Below are positions 43,590 through 55,592 of a stretch of 64,000 nt of DNA, piece by piece. Source of the stretch: Megalobrama amblycephala (taxonomy: Eukaryota; Chordata; Actinopteri; Cypriniformes; Xenocyprididae); assembly GCF_018812025.1 (NCBI RefSeq), contig NC_063050.1:5340547-5404546 (forward strand), written 5' to 3'. The position numbers and the translations under genes are program-made. The notes beneath the pieces were generated by a model that saw nothing but the letters and a program-made list of their open reading frames with translations, was not told where the DNA came from and searched no databases. The first letter of the stretch is position 1; each line of letters opens with the position of its first letter.

Positions 43590-44680
43590 CACTCTTTGGC
43601 ACCCGCGTCCAGACCTCTGGAAACTCCATGTCTGGTCCCTGGACGGGCCGCAGAGGTTCTAGGTGACTTACCCCCTGAGGTACTTAACACCATCACTTCG
43701 GCACATGCACTGTCTACGAGACGTGCTTACGCCTCAAAGTGGAACCTGTTCGTCGAGTGGTGCTCTTCTCGCCGAGAAGACCCCTGAGGATGCTCGATCG
43801 GAGTCGTGCTTTCCTTCTTGCAGCAAGGGTTGGAGCGTAGGCTGTCCCCTCCACCCTCAAAGTCCATACTGCTGCTATCTCCGCTTACCACGACCACATA
43901 GATGGCAAATCTGTTGGTCAGCACGACCTGGTCGTCAGGTTCCTTAGGGGGGCGAGACGGTTAAATCCTCCTCGTTCCCCCTCCATACCCTCTTGGGACC
44001 TCACTCTGGTGCTAAGAGCACTTCAGATTGCTCCCTTTGAGCCTTTGCAATCGGCAGACTTAAAGATTCTGTCTATGAAGACTTTGCTGCTGGTTGCATT
44101 GGCCTCCATCAAGAGGGTATGGGACCTGCTGTCATTTTCGGTCGACGAATCGTGCCTGGAGTTCGGGCCGGGTGATAGCCACGTGGTATTAAGACCCCGG
44201 CCTGGCTATGTGCCCAAGGTTCCTACCACTCCCTTCAGGGACCAGGTGGTGAGCCTGCAAGCGCTGCCCTCGGAGGAGGCAGACCCAGCCCTGGCTTTGC
44301 TCTGTCCAGTTCGCGCTTTGCGACAGTACATAGACAGAACCCAAAGCCTCAGGACCTCAGACCAGCTCTTTGTCTGTTATGGAGGCCAGCAGAAGGGAAA
44401 GGCTGTCTCCAAGCAGATGATGGCCCACTGGATAGTGGATGCCATCGCCCTGGCTTACCAAGCTCAGGGCGTGCCCTGCCCGCTCAGGTTGCATGCTCAC
44501 TCCACGAGAGGTGTCGCATCCTCCTGGGCGCTGGCTCGTGGCGCCTCGCTGACAGACATTTGTAGAGCTGCGGGCTGGGCGACACCTAACACGTTTGCTA
44601 GATACTATAGCCTTCGTGTCGAGCCGGTCTCCTCCCGTGTTCTCGCCACAGGTCAGAGGCACGGAGAGGCCCCGGCTTAG
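43590..44680 (+). pseudogene. DIRS tyrosine recombinase, frameshifted N-terminus
   Basis: The N-terminal core-binding part reads TITSAHALSTRRAYASKWNL (43688-43747), then a stop and shifts near 43788. The catalytic domain is open from 44009 to 44680: SIKRVWDLLSF (first Arg region), LHAHSTRGVASSWALARG (the H-x-x-R pair), then CRAAGWATPNTFARYY with the nucleophile Tyr. This enzyme replaces the integrase in DIRS elements and inserts a circular DNA. Only the upstream frameshifts disable it. Confidence 0.85.
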
Positions 44681-45840
44681 TGTCGGCTTGCTGCGCTACA
44701 TGCACTTCTTTTCTCCAGAGAGTCCCTACAAGGCAGACCCTGTCGAGTCCTCCGATATCCCTTCGGCAGCCGATGTGGCGGAGCGTCTGGCGCCAGGCCT
44801 ATACTCCGTTGTATCCTTGAGAACCGGGTTTAGGCTGGGTTCCATATGTGTGACCCTACGGGGATCCCATATGGTTGGTTCCACGGTTGCTCCTAAACGA
44901 AGCCCGTGTCTTTCCCTCTGGGAGAACCTACCCTTCATCGGGTTGGAGTCACCCCAGCTATTCCATATGTAGCACAGCCCTACAGGGTTAGTCCATATGT
45001 ACTTCTCCACATAACTCCTTCGGTGAAGGATGTGGCTTCCGCAGCGTTCCTTTCCCAGCGAAAGGGTACGCTTTCCCAGCGTTATCCAATAGTCTCACTG
45101 AATGGGTTTTGGGGAACAGCAGTGATCGACTCTCTCTGTGTTAGCCCTGTCCCACCATCCTCAGGCAAGGGGGTTCAGGTGGCTTACAACAGAGTGCTGG
45201 AAGGGGGCAGCTCCTGTGGCGCTTTGGTAGGGATTCCTATTCGTCGGTCTGTCCGACGTACGTCGAACGTGACTGACTGAATGGGAACGTCTCGGTTACA
45301 AAGGTAACCCTCTTTCCCTGAAGGAGGGAACGGAGACGTACGTCCCGTCGCCACAGTCGCTGTACCCCGCTGATGCTGCCGCCTATCCGGTTCGGCTCCT
45401 CAGCGAAAACCTGAAGATGCAACGCACCTGCTGCTCATTATATACCCGCGCTGCGAGGCGAGCAGCTGATGCATATGATTGCATGCCAATGTGCATTGGC
45501 TCGTTTTAGTTACACTCGAAGTAGATTGGCCTCTCTAGCGAGATTCCTATTCGTCGGTCTGTCCGACGTATGTCTCCGTTCCCTCCTTCAGGGAACGAAG
45601 GTTACCTTTGTAACCGAGACGTTTTTGTCTAGCAGGAAAATCAAGTCTTACATTACTAATTTTTGTTAATGTTAATTAATGAAAATACAGTTGTTCATTG
45701 TTTGTTCATGTTAGTTCACAGTGCATTAACTAATGTTAACAAGATTTTAATAATGTATTAGTAAATGTTGAAATTAACATTAACAAAGATTAATAAATGC
45801 TGTAGAAGTGCAGTTCATTATTAGTTCACACTGTTAGACC

Positions 45841-45990
45841 TTGCTGTAGAAAAACGGCCAAATTCTGACAGTAATACAGTAATATACTGTAGAAAACAAT
45901 GCATTCTGGGTTTTTCGAGAAAATAGCCAACAGGAATATATTGTGAGTTAACATCGCTCAAAGTCGACAATTTCTCGCTTTAACAATATA
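45841..45990. repeat. Fragment of the CTGTAGAAAAACGGCC repeat
   Basis: Matches 4139-4290 in part, sharing GGCCAAATT, the ATGCATTCTGGG block, and CGCTCAAAGTCGACA. It is cut by the Gypsy-like element that follows. Confidence 0.55.
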
Positions 45991-46004
45991 TTGACCACGC
46001 ACTC

Positions 46005-46589
46005 TTGCTGGCTGGCTCATCATTTACTGTAGGAGTTGCGGATGAGGAGCCTCGCAACCCTACAGTATCCAACACACCTGAGAGCCTCCACATCCCAACT
46101 GTCATGTCTGGAGTTGTGTACGTCCAGCCACCTACTACTCAAGCCATGCCTGCTCGACCACAGACTGCCACGCCAAGACCTGTTTATGCCCATCCTGAAC
46201 CACGCCTCGAGCCGGCCGCTTTGCACTTAAGCCCGCCGGCCATTTCGCTCTCAAGCCCGCCGGCCGCTTCGCTCTCAATCCCGCCGCCCGTTTCACACTC
46301 AAGTGTGAAACCAGTCTCCTCGCCCCGAGATGGCTGCCACGCCAGTGTCTCGCCCCGAGATGGCCGCCACGCCAGCGCCATGCCAGAGCCTCGCCATGCC
46401 ACGCCAGAGCCTCGCCTCGCCACGGCTGCCACGCTAGAGCCTCGCCTCACCACGGCTGCCACGCAAGAGCCTCGCCATCCCATGCCAGAGCCTTATCACG
46501 CCACAGCTGCCACACCTGCCACACCAGAGCCCCTTCACCTAAAATCTGCCCTAGTTTCCCCCAAGGATTTTTTTTTGGGGGGGTTATAG
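46005..46589 (+). CDS. Proline-rich low-complexity ORF of a retroelement
   Basis: A frame of 194 codons rich in P, A, E, R and H, with repeated words such as [17 protein letters not shown] and SPPAASLS. No domain is recognised. Similar P/A/E-rich stretches are found in cyprinid Gypsy elements downstream of pol, and the polypurine tract and LTR downstream support that reading. It could equally be an open frame maintained by repeat structure alone. Not a host gene. Confidence 0.35.
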   Translation: MLAGSSFTVGVADEEPRNPTVSNTPESLHIPTVMSGVVYVQPPTTQAMPARPQTATPRPVYAHPEPRLEPAALHLSPPAISLSSPPAASLSIPPPVSHSSVKPVSSPRDGCHASVSPRDGRHASAMPEPRHATPEPRLATAATLEPRLTTAATQEPRHPMPEPYHATAATPATPEPLHLKSALVSPKDFFLGGL

Positions 46590-46670
46590 GTACCAAGCAC
46601 CTGCGTCTACAGAGCTTGGTACACCATTGAACCATGGCCCAGGTCCTCCAGAGCACTGGAACCTCACGCT

Positions 46671-47105
46671 CCAAGGCTCAGGTCCTCCCACGCTTCAAGG
46701 CCCAGGTCCTCCCATGCTCCATGGCCCAGGTCTTCTCACGCTTCATGGTTCAGGTCCTCCCACGCTCAATGGCCCAGGTCCTACCATGCTTCAAGGCCCA
46801 GGTCTTCCCATGCTCCATGGCGCAGGTCCTCCTACGCTCCATGACCCAGGTCCTCCCATGCTCCATGGCCCAGGTCTTCCCATGCTCCATGGCCCAGGTC
46901 TTCCCACGCTCCATGGCCCAGGTCCTCCCATGCTCCATGGCCCAGGTCCTCCCACGCTCCATGGCCCAGGTCCTCCCACGCTCCACGGCCCAGGTCCTCC
47001 CATGCTTCACAGCCCTGACCCGCCTTTGCCATGCCCAGTTCCTCCCATGCCCCACGGCCCAGGCCCGCCTCTGCCATGCCCAGGTCCTCCCATTCCCCTG
47101 CACAG
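46671..47105 (+). repeat. 24-bp minisatellite, about 18 units
   Basis: Unit close to CCATGCTCCATGGCCCAGGT plus CCTC. Because 24 bp equals eight codons, frames stay open on both strands, which explains the several long PGPPTLH-, MAQVLP- and GPWSMG-type frames here. Units toward the right end are more diverged. Confidence 0.92.
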
Positions 47106-47217
47106 GCCTTGCCCACCATCCCTCCCCCCAGGACTGCCTCTTCTCCACCACCCTCCTTGATTGTTTTTGTTTTTTGTTTTTTTTTGGGCGTCAGGAGTCG
47201 CCCTTAGAGGGGGGATC

Positions 47218-47608
47218 TGTCACAGGTGTTTTGGTTTTGTGTTCATGTTTTTGATTTCGTGTCTTTTATTTTGTAGTTTGATTTATGTTGCTTGTTTGTG
47301 TCATGCTTCCCTTGCTCCTCATGTTCTCCCTTAGTCTATGTGTCTTGTTCTCATTGGTTGTCTTAGTCATGTGTTCTCTTAGTTCTTGTATTTATACCCA
47401 TTGCCTTCCCCATGTTCCTTGGTCATGTATTGTTTGTATGTAACCCGCTACCGGTGAGTGCCAGGATCTATTTTCACGTCAAGTCAAGTCAAGTCAAGTC
47501 TAGTCAAGTCATGTCTTTGTGTTTGTTCATGTTTTGTATTTTGGATTTATATTAAACTGCACTTGGGTTCTACCTACGCTCGCCTCCAGTGGACTCCCTT
47601 CTGTTACA
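47218..47608 (+). repeat. Gypsy-like 3' LTR (391 bp)
   Basis: Begins TGTCACAGGTG right after a polypurine tract and ends CTTCTGTTACA. It has a run of AAGTC repeats near 47479-47508. No second LTR is found in the window. Confidence 0.8.
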
Positions 47609-48304
47609 CTAACATGATGCGTGATCTGTCGTCTCCCTCTGAACGAAGTCCAATCTGATAGTTCTCAGAAAATTAACTGTAACTTAATGAATACTAATGA
47701 CACAAAAATGAGACTTATGTCTAAAAAAACATTGAAATGTCAGGTTTTAAATCATGTAAGTCAAATCGAAAACAAATATTTTCTGTTTATGTAATCTGTA
47801 TGAAAAAAGAGCCATGTCAGACACCCGTGATTCAGCTCATTATCCACTAATGCAGCCACGCCCATGGAGCCAGCGCTATTCAGACGCAAATTCTGAGGCA
47901 ATACATGTATACATCATCTCAATCGTGTATTTATTGTCTTCAAAAGTGTTTTGCATAGCCATAGTTAGCGATCTCTGGAAGCCTCTGTTAGTTCCTGGAT
48001 TGTCACATGGCCTGTTCTTCTTTAGGAGGTATTTGTGGACTAAATGTGCACAGAGCGCCCTCCGGCTGCAAGTATGAATTGAAAACACAGTATCCAGCTC
48101 TCATAGTAATGACAATAAATATTGAATAAATATTACTCCTCTGTATAAAAAATTGACATAAACATATGTGAATCCATCAATATGTCTCCAAATGTGCATG
48201 CTTTTAAGCTAAAAGCCTATATGAAAAGCCACAGAGGTAACATAATTGTTCAGACACTTTGCATCACAGAAATACATTATATTTTAAAGTATATAATAGA
48301 ATAC
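47609..48304 (-). mobile_element. TTAA-target MITE, inverted, partial, split by a solo LTR (copy 5)
   Basis: Reads CTAACATGATGCGTG, the GTCCAATCTGATAGTTCTC block and TATTTTAAAGTA in the same order as copy 3. It continues at 50104-50165 after the LTR insertion. Its left end is lost at the Gypsy-like LTR, and its other end is fused to the L2 at 50165 within a run of AAAAAACCCTC. Confidence 0.75.
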
Positions 48305-50103
48305 TGTAGGGACTCGTTCGACAGACGTTACCAAATGGCTTTATCAGCCAGAGGCATGATTGAACAAAGCTTCATTTGGTCCAAAAGATCCATTTCCTGA
48401 CAGGAAAAACCTAGCCTTAACAGAAGTGATGACGCGACTTCTTTTAACAAAGGACTCTGTCTAAAGGACTTCTTAGCTCATCAGCAATAAACTAATCAGA
48501 ACCTATCACGTGGGTCTGATCACATTAAATCTATTGATTCTTTCATAAAACCCTCTTGTATTATCGGACGGAACAGGAAAACACCCATCAAAGGATTTAA
48601 AGACGAATCTGTCCTATCTATACCTCCTTTGTGTTGAGCAATCCATTTTGACCTGGTCACTTGTGACTCCGGTCGCTGTTCAATGACTTTATGCTTACAG
48701 ACTCAATCTTGAATTTCAAATGGACCATCATTAAGAGATCATTTTAAACTATATACAGAATAATACATGCCATGATGTAATTACTAACATGTCTATTCAA
48801 TGTATTCAATATATGGGTTTTCTTCAAATGCATTATTGTAATCATTGTTTTAATTAGGTCAGTCTAGTAATATGTGTGTAAGAAGTGTGTCATGTTTATT
48901 ATCCTCTTTGATTCAGTGTGCATGAATATTGAAATTTGGTACCAGAGAAATATTAGGACACTTTATGAAGTTATTGATAAACATGATTATGTTCCACGGA
49001 CATCACAATCAATGGACAATAGACAGGGCGTGTCTAAGCTCCGTAGCAACGTCTCATTGGAGAAACACATCGGGGGACGGAGCTAACTTCCTCCTTTAAA
49101 ACTATGCTTTCCCAATAGCTAGTTGTCAAAAGTCGGTCAAAAGTCGGTCGAAGTGGTTAGCCCAGTCGTTGAAACCCAGTAGCCAAAGCACCGCTACTTT
49201 GACCACGGCTGAAAAGTCGCTTGGGTCATGCTAAAAGAAGAAGTTGAGAACTGATCCTTGACCGGGGCTGATTTTCCATCTAACAGTCGCCGACGTCATC
49301 CACGAGCCGCGCAGCTGACCATTCAACAGCCGTGAATGGTCACTCCAAAACACTCCGTGAAATATCTGACCAAAGTCTCCAAAGAAGAAAACTGTGCAGA
49401 ACAGCGCGTTCCACCAGCCGGCAAAAACTTTAAAGCTTCCGCGCAACCCACGAAGGGCTTTCCCGAGAAGACGTCACCTGAAAGACAGCCAATCCAGAAC
49501 GGGACTCCGCTGCACACGAGTCGCAAAACAACCTGATTACCTCAGCTGTCAGAGCAAACGCAGGTACAAGCAAACTTCTCTCTCTTGCTGGAAACTGGTG
49601 AAACTCCTTTGAACCTAAAGAATCAAGCCAAAGCTCTGCTTTTGTGATTTTCCTCAGGTTGCGATGTTTAGTTATTATTTGGGACTTTCTCCATAACTCA
49701 TATCAACTCCGCGAATGTGTGTGTGCGTATGTATGTATGTATGTGTGTGTTTAGCCTTAGTTTCTTGTAATCATTAGAAGTAGTCAATAAAGCTTGTTTT
49801 GATTTTCACATATACAAGTTTCTTGTGCTGTGTATCAAATTACTGTCTTAAACTCAAAGATCAGTTACCTCTTGCTTATGATAATCATAATAAAATATTG
49901 TTACTGTTGGCCACAGAATAATATTTTATCCAGAATTGGTAAAATACTTTAACCTCAATTTTTCACTGGACGAATAATTGATGAAGTGTTAAATATTAAT
50001 TCTGAATCATTTACAGTGAATCAATTACAGTTGATTCGATTCTTATTCCCTGTAACTTAATTCTTTATACTTAATTGAGCTAATAAATAGGCGAAGTCCT
50101 ACA
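48305..50103 (+). mobile_element. Long solo LTR (1.8 kb)
   Basis: Begins TGTAGGGACT and ends AGTCCTACA (inverted termini), flanked by ATAC on both sides (48301-48304 and 50104-50107). The uninterrupted sequence GAATACCATTATTTT in the sister MITE copies proves the insertion. A promoter-like TTTAAAACTATGC lies near 49097, and AATAAAGCTTG, a typical retroviral R-end signal, at about 49788. The strand follows from that signal. No coding retroviral part is present. Its class (an endogenous retrovirus with long LTRs or a Gypsy) is open. Confidence 0.75.
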
Positions 50104-50165
50104 ATACCATTATTTTAAATTGTAATAATATTTCACAGCATTGCTGTTTTTTCTGTATGTTTGAC

Positions 50166-52052
50166 AGAGGGTTTTTTGTAAGTAATTAACAAGATTTTAA
50201 AATCTATACGATGTTCAACAGGAAGCCAATGCAGTGACAACAGAACTGGGCTAATATGGTCATACTTCCTAGTTCTAGTAAGAACTCTAGCTGCTGCATT
50301 TTGTACGAGCTTTAATTTATTTATCAAGTGGGAGGAACAACCACCCAGTAGAGCGTTACAGTAATCTAGTCTCGAGGTCATGAACGCATGAACTAACTGT
50401 TCTGCATTTTTCATTGAAAGCATATGTCGTAGTATGCTAGTAACATAGCCTTCAAATGAAAGTTTGGTATCAAAGAGCACACCCTAGCTGACGATGAAGA
50501 CTTAACAGAGCAGCCATCAAGTGTTAGACAGTATTCTAGGTTATTGCGTGAAGAAGTTGTCGGTCCAAAAATTAGAATCTCTGTTTTTTTCTGGATTTAG
50601 TAGTAGGAAATTACTGGTCATTCAGTTTTTTATATCAGATATACATTCTGTTAATTTTGCGAATTGGTAAGTTTCATCAGCGCACGAAGAAATATAGAGC
50701 TGAGCATCATCAGCATAACAGTGAAAACTAACGCCATGCTTCCTAATGATATCTCCCAAGGGTAGCATGTACAAACTGAAAAGCAACGGTCCTAGTACTG
50801 AGCCTTGTGGTACTCCATATCGAATTTGTGATTGATATGACATCTCATCGTTTACTTCTACAAACTGATAACGGTCAGATAAGTATGATTTGAACCATGA
50901 CAAGGCAATGCCACTAATGCCAACATAGTTTTCAAATCTATTTAAAAGAATATTGTGATTGATAGTGTCTAATGCAGCACTAAGATCCAGTAACACTAAT
51001 AGAGAGATACAACCACGATCTGATGATAAGAGCAAATCATTAGTAACTCTAATGAGAGCAGTCTCAGTACTATGGTACCGTCTAAATCCTGACTGGAAAT
51101 CCTCACAGATACTATTTCTTTCTAAAAAGGAACAGAGTTGTGATGAAACTGCCTTTTCTCGTATTTTTGACAGAAAAGGAAGATTTGAGATCAGCCTGTA
51201 ATTGACTAATTCTCTAGGATCAAGTTGTGTTTTTTTAACAAGAGGTTTAATAATAGCCAGCTTAAAAGTTTCTGGTACGTATCTTAGTGATAAAGATGAA
51301 TTAACAATATTAAGAAGAGGATCTTTGACCTCTGGAAGCATCTCTTTCAATAGCTTAGTCGGTATAGGGTCTAACATACATGTGGCTGATTTTGATGATT
51401 TAACAAGTTTAGACAATTCTTCCTCTCCTAAAGCAGTAAATGAATTGATTTTTTCCTCAGGGATACTACAATGCACTGTCTGGCACGATACTGCAGTAGA
51501 CGGTTGCATGGTTATAATTTTTTCTCTAATATTATCAATCTTGCAAGTAAAGAGCTTCATAAAGTCATTACTGCTGTGCTCTTTGGAAACATCAGAAGTT
51601 GTAGCTTTATTTCTTGTTAATTTAGCCACTGTATCAAATAAATACCTAGGGTTGTGTTTATTTTCTTCTAAATGTTTTGAAAAATAAGGCCTTTCTGTAC
51701 TCAATCATTCTTTCTTTCCACGAAATGCGAAATACTTCTAGTTTTGTTTTCTTCCAGCTGTGCTCCATTTTTCTGGCTGCTGTTTTTAGGGCCCGAGTGT
51801 GCTCATTGTACCATGGCATTGTATTAATTTCCTTAATCTTTTTTAAACGCAAAGGAGCAACTGAATCTGATGTGCTGGAAAAGACAGAGGCAATAGTTTC
51901 TGTTACAACATCGAGGTCTTCTAAGCTGTCTGGTATGCTAAGGCGATGAAACTGATCAGGAAGATTATTTATAAAGCAATCTTTAGTGGTAGAATGGTTC
52001 TACCAAATTTATGGCAGGGATGCAGTTTAGCCGCTTTGACTAAATGTAGTAT
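50166..52052 (-). mobile_element. L2 LINE family A, ORF2 part only (copy 2)
   Basis: Minus-strand copy of the LINE at 20991-29035, covering the end of the endonuclease to the RT C-terminus. It is truncated at the 5' side near 52052 and cut on its 3' side by a rearranged TTAA MITE. It lacks both MITEs of copy 1 and so shows their empty sites. Confidence 0.88.
50622..51704 (-). pseudogene. L2 reverse transcriptase fragment with a long open frame
   Basis: A 360-codon frame with the RT core intact: [79 protein letters not shown] and the catalytic YADDAQLYIS. Its 3' continuation (50133-50480: VHAFMTSRLDYCNALLGG, AARVLTRTRKYDHISPVL) is in another frame after a shift. The N-terminal endonuclease is missing, so it is a fragment. 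Confidence 0.85.
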
Positions 52053-52054
52053 AC

Positions 52055-52205
52055 ACTCTGAGAAAAAAAAAGTACATAATTGTACCTTTAGGGGTACAAT
52101 GGTACAAAGGTACAAATTTGTACCCTTGTGATTTGTACCTTAAGAGACAAGTGTTGTACCTTTGGTGACAATTTTGTACTCTCTCAGAAAATAAAGTACA
52201 AAATA
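52055..52205. repeat. Small MITE with CTCTGAGAAAAAAAAAGTAC-type ends
   Basis: ACTCTGAGAAAAAAAAAGTAC at 52055 and the complementary GTACTCTCTCAGAAAATAAAG region near 52176-52198, with many GGTACAA words between. The repeated GTACC/GGTAC units make it partly self-complementary. The exact end is uncertain. Confidence 0.5.
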
Positions 52206-54271
52206 GTTTGAGTTGAAATTATTTCATTATCTTTCTTGCAGGTGATTTTAAAGCTTACACTAAGAAAAATAGTCCATTACAGTGCAACAAGACAGTACAA
52301 TACTGTAATATTAAAGTGTTAATATATATATTTTTTTATTAATCTTCAATCTAAGGTACTTGTCTGCTTCTGCTTTAAGTTCTCTCTCTCATCCATATAT
52401 ATATGAGGTTAATGTACTGTAAATAATTAAATGTAATGTTATACACACATTATGGGTAAAAACATTTTTAATGTTTCTGAAAGAAGTCTCTTCTGCATTT
52501 ATTTGTTCAAAAATACAGTAAAACAGCGAAATATTATTCCAATGTAAAACTGTTTTCTATGTGAATATATAGTAAAGTGTAATTTATTATTTTTTTATTT
52601 ATTATTAATTTTCCATAATAATATATGGTGTTAGAAGCTGCATCTCATTTCGAAGGCTGTGTCCTCCGGAGGTTGCATTTAAAGACTGCATAGAGGTGAT
52701 CTCATTTAAGAAAAGTAACAGATTGCAAAGTAAGAAAGAAACTACAGTATTTTAGTTTAACTTGCTGATAGAAAAAAATGTCAGTGGCCTCCACCTGTAG
52801 AACCATTCCTGTTTTGGGGGTCGTCTCATTGTTGCCCATCTAGTACACCTGTTGGTAATTTCATTAACACCAAAGCAGCTGAAACTGATTAACAACCCCC
52901 TCTGCTACTGAACTGACCAGATCAATATCCCACAAGTTTAACTGACTTGATGCTATTCTCTGATTAAAAGTGTTCTTAGCAGTGTATATATAAAGTTTTG
53001 CATTCCACTGCATTCCAAGTTTGATGTGTAACCAGTCGATGCATCACAGCGTGACCCATTGTCTGAATTAAAAGAAAACATATTTTTGCAGTAGAGTAGA
53101 TTGTATATTTTTACATTTTGAATGTATTACTTTTTGTTATATGTTGAATTCATGTTTATAAAAAAGATGCCGCAGAGTGTGACGACCTTTAAAATGTCCG
53201 TAGAAATTTAGTGTGCTCAAAGTCAAGTGTGACCACGGCTTAACCTCCAAACTCATATTATGTGGAGCTGTGTGACCAATAGAAGATCAATATGTCATGG
53301 CGTGACCTCGGACCTCTGTTCTGGCGAGGTCCTCTCAAAGTTATGAACAAATGTTCCTCCAGTAACATTAATAGAATCTTTGTTCAGAGTTATATAGTCT
53401 TTAGTAATATTCTCAAAACGTCAGCACAAAACATAACATTATTTGTACAATGCTCAGGGAACCTTTTCTCCTGAGATGTTTAGTTGGATGTTCGTCTAAT
53501 GTTTTTTAAAGTTTCAGAACATTCAGAGAAAATTCAAAAACAACATTCCCATAATGTTAGAAGAATGATAAATGTTCACATAACCAAGAAAAAGACATTT
53601 TTTAAAACGTTTTAAAAAACAGATGTTCAGAGAACATTCAGGAATAAAGTTTTATAACCTAATGGGGATGTTAGCAAAATGTTATTAGAGAATATTTTTT
53701 TGTTAGCTGGGTATAGGGTAACCAGAGTTCTCTTGTATACTACACGAGAATTACACCACTATGTGTCAGCAAAAGACTGCTGGATGATGCAAAACTTTAT
53801 TTTTGACAACGTGACGTGACTTGTGACCAAGTATGGTGACCCATACTTGGAATTTGTGCTCTGCTTTTCACCCATCCAAGTCCACACACACAGCAGTGAG
53901 TAGTGAAAACACATTCACCCTAAAAACACAATTTGCTGACAGATAAACAGAAGTACAGTGTTCATTTACATATATATAGAGTTATGTTTATAGGAAAAGT
54001 TTATCGGTTTATGAGCAATTGAACTGAATTCCTCATTTAGTGTTTCTGATGTCTATTGTGGACATATCCAACAGCAAATCCAGTTTTGACACATAATGCC
54101 TTTCATTGCAGGAGTTTATTGAAGTTTATTATCGATTCAGTTGTACATTTAAAGAAGTGACCCAAATCAAAGAAGAAGAAACTTACACAAAACAATGATT
54201 TACTAAGTTACACAGTTAACAGAGGAAAAGGAAACCCTGTGTAATGTGTAAAGTGTAATGTTTCTTCAAAA
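52206..54271. other. Non-coding stretch with old repeats, no gene recognised
   Basis: A piece near 52640-52700 (CATTTCGAAGGCTGTGTCC) and another at 53500-53710 (ending GTTAGCTGGG, shared with 11300-11560) look like dispersed repeats. From about 53960 the sequence parallels 480-830, the 3' flank of the first MFAP4-like gene. Confidence 0.5.
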
Positions 54272-55592
54272 GTCTAAGACACGTCTGATCTTCATGCTGA
54301 TGGATTTCATACCAACAGCAAAATTGTTCTTCCAGCTAGACCAAACATTTCCAATGGCGTAATGAGTATCATCTTCTCCCCATAAATACACACCGTTGGA
54401 GTTTGTTCGAGCATCACTGAGGACATCAGGTGCACATTTATTCAACTGAACATGTGTTTTGTTTTGTTTTTTGTTTTTTTATGTGAATGAAAGTGTCCGA
54501 CCTGCTCCTCCATCAGTGAATCCTGAAACATACAGTTGATATCTGTCAGTTTCACAATCCACAGAGAAGGACGAGTACTGAGCAAAACCTTTCCTGAATC
54601 CTCTCTTGTACTGATTCCACAGCTGGAAATATACTGCCGTCCATTCTCTTCTGAATCACCTGTTGTTATGACCCAAAAACTTTTCAGTTTGCCTAGGGAC
54701 ATTAAGGGAATGCAACATTTACAAAAAAACAACAACAACTAAATAACCAAAATTAAACCTAACTTATTAGGGCAAATCAAACAGTGGGCACATAGTGAAG
54801 AGGAGAACAGAGGTTCAAGCAGAGAAAACATTTATTAATCTTTACCACCAACCAATATAACAAGAAAAAGCTTTAAATATATACAAAAATATATGCATTC
54901 ACAATTAACAATAAACAAAAGGAAAAGAAAGGGACTTTGAAATAAATACAAACTCACCAATGAAATAATGAAGAGAGCAAGAGTGTTGCCAAATCAAAAA
55001 ACAGAATAAAACAAAAGTTTTCTAAATAAGGGATTTAAGTCTAACCTAGAATATAACTACACTAAATAAACCAAACAAACCTTGAAAACAGATGCGACGT
55101 CGCCTTTTATACTTACGTCAGGGAGGAGTCAGTGGACAAACCCCTTTTGAATGACAGAAAGGAAAACCAATCACAATCAAGTGAAAAACACAACAAATGA
55201 CCATATAAACATAACTAATCATAACACCTGTGATGGGTTTATATAGAAGATATTGTTTAATGCGTTTAATGATCTAAAGTCAAATTCGTACCGTCCATCC
55301 TCCGTTGTCTTCATCTTTCCCACCTGAGATCATGTCACAGTAAACCCAGACAGGAACATCACCTGCTGGATAGATGGAGTAAATCCCACTGACTGTTTGT
55401 CCTGCTTTATAAAGGTCAGAACAGTCGACCGGCGTGTTTTCATCATTACTGCATCTGTTCATCAGAACAACAGAGAGAAGAACCACCAGAAACACCATCA
55501 ACTAGACGAGACAGAGAGAGAAAGAGATGAACATCACACTGAAATACAGTTAAAACAGATCTCTGCTGTGATCTACAGAGGACAGATTGAGA
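54272..55592 (-). pseudogene. MFAP4-like pseudogene
   Basis: Minus-strand copy of the gene at 828-2035. The signal-peptide exon (55501-55292; [31 protein letters not shown]) is intact with its donor. The third exon (up to about 54658) is shifted and fused directly to the later part of the fourth ([11 protein letters not shown]) without the intron or the exon edges between them. The last exon has lost its acceptor and first half, so the calcium-site region FDKDQD and the NCA motif are gone; NSNGVYLWGEDDTHY to KSISMKIRRV remain. A solo LTR lies beside exon three. It cannot make a functional lectin. Confidence 0.82.
54664..55226 (-). mobile_element. Solo LTR (563 bp) in the MFAP4-like pseudogene
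   Basis: TGTTATGACCC to ATCATAACA, flanked by the 5-bp duplication CCTGT (54659-54663 and 55227-55231). The intact paralogue shows the empty site ACACCTGTGATGGG at 1509-1522. The inverted TGTTATGA ends are longer than the usual TG and CA. The strand is inferred from TTTATT at about 54832. Confidence 0.87.

Larger units (their letters stand above)
40491..45625 (+). mobile_element. DIRS-like tyrosine-recombinase retrotransposon, RT core deleted
   Basis: The left terminal repeat (from about 40495, with TCAGTCGGTCACGTTCGACG) and the right one (45391-45625) are inverted relative to each other: GGACAGACCGACGAATAGG near 40532 is the complement of a right-end segment near 45543. A further piece near 45232-45300 complements the outermost left end, as the internal complementary region of DIRS elements does. 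Between them lie gag-like sequence, RT/RNase H and a tyrosine recombinase. No target duplication is expected for this class. All genes carry frameshifts. Confidence 0.88.
38752..45845. mobile_element. hAT-like repeat arms (AACACTTTACAATAAGG type) around later insertions
   Basis: At 38752-38840 the sequence ATAACACTTTACAATAAGG followed by TTCATTAGTTAA-type words is a left arm. At 45655-45840 a complementary arm (CATTAACTAATGTTAACAAG) is seen. It is a diverged relative of the GGTAACACTTTA foldback at 57652-63693. Between the arms lie the MITE at 39014 and the DIRS element at about 40491-45625. The right end is cut off where the next repeat starts, so no duplication can be shown. Confidence 0.45.
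46000..47608 (+). mobile_element. 3' part of a Gypsy-like LTR retrotransposon (5'-truncated)
   Basis: A proline-rich frame and a 24-bp minisatellite are followed by a polypurine tract (TTAGAGGGGGGATC, 47204-47217) and a 3' LTR (47218-47608). Polymerase domains and a 5' LTR are absent. The LTR ends directly against the TTAA MITE at 47609. The left limit, near 46000, is where the preceding repeat loses similarity. Confidence 0.65.

Noticed and set aside
46671..47105. Regularly repeated 24-bp units as a possible CRISPR-like array
   Set aside because: The units are contiguous with no unique spacers, and the DNA is eukaryotic.
46627..47254. Several long overlapping open frames (PGPPTLHGPG-, MAQVLP- and GPWSMG-type) on both strands
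   Set aside because: They come from a 24-bp tandem unit, a multiple of three, with few stop codons in any frame. Only the repeat itself is annotated.
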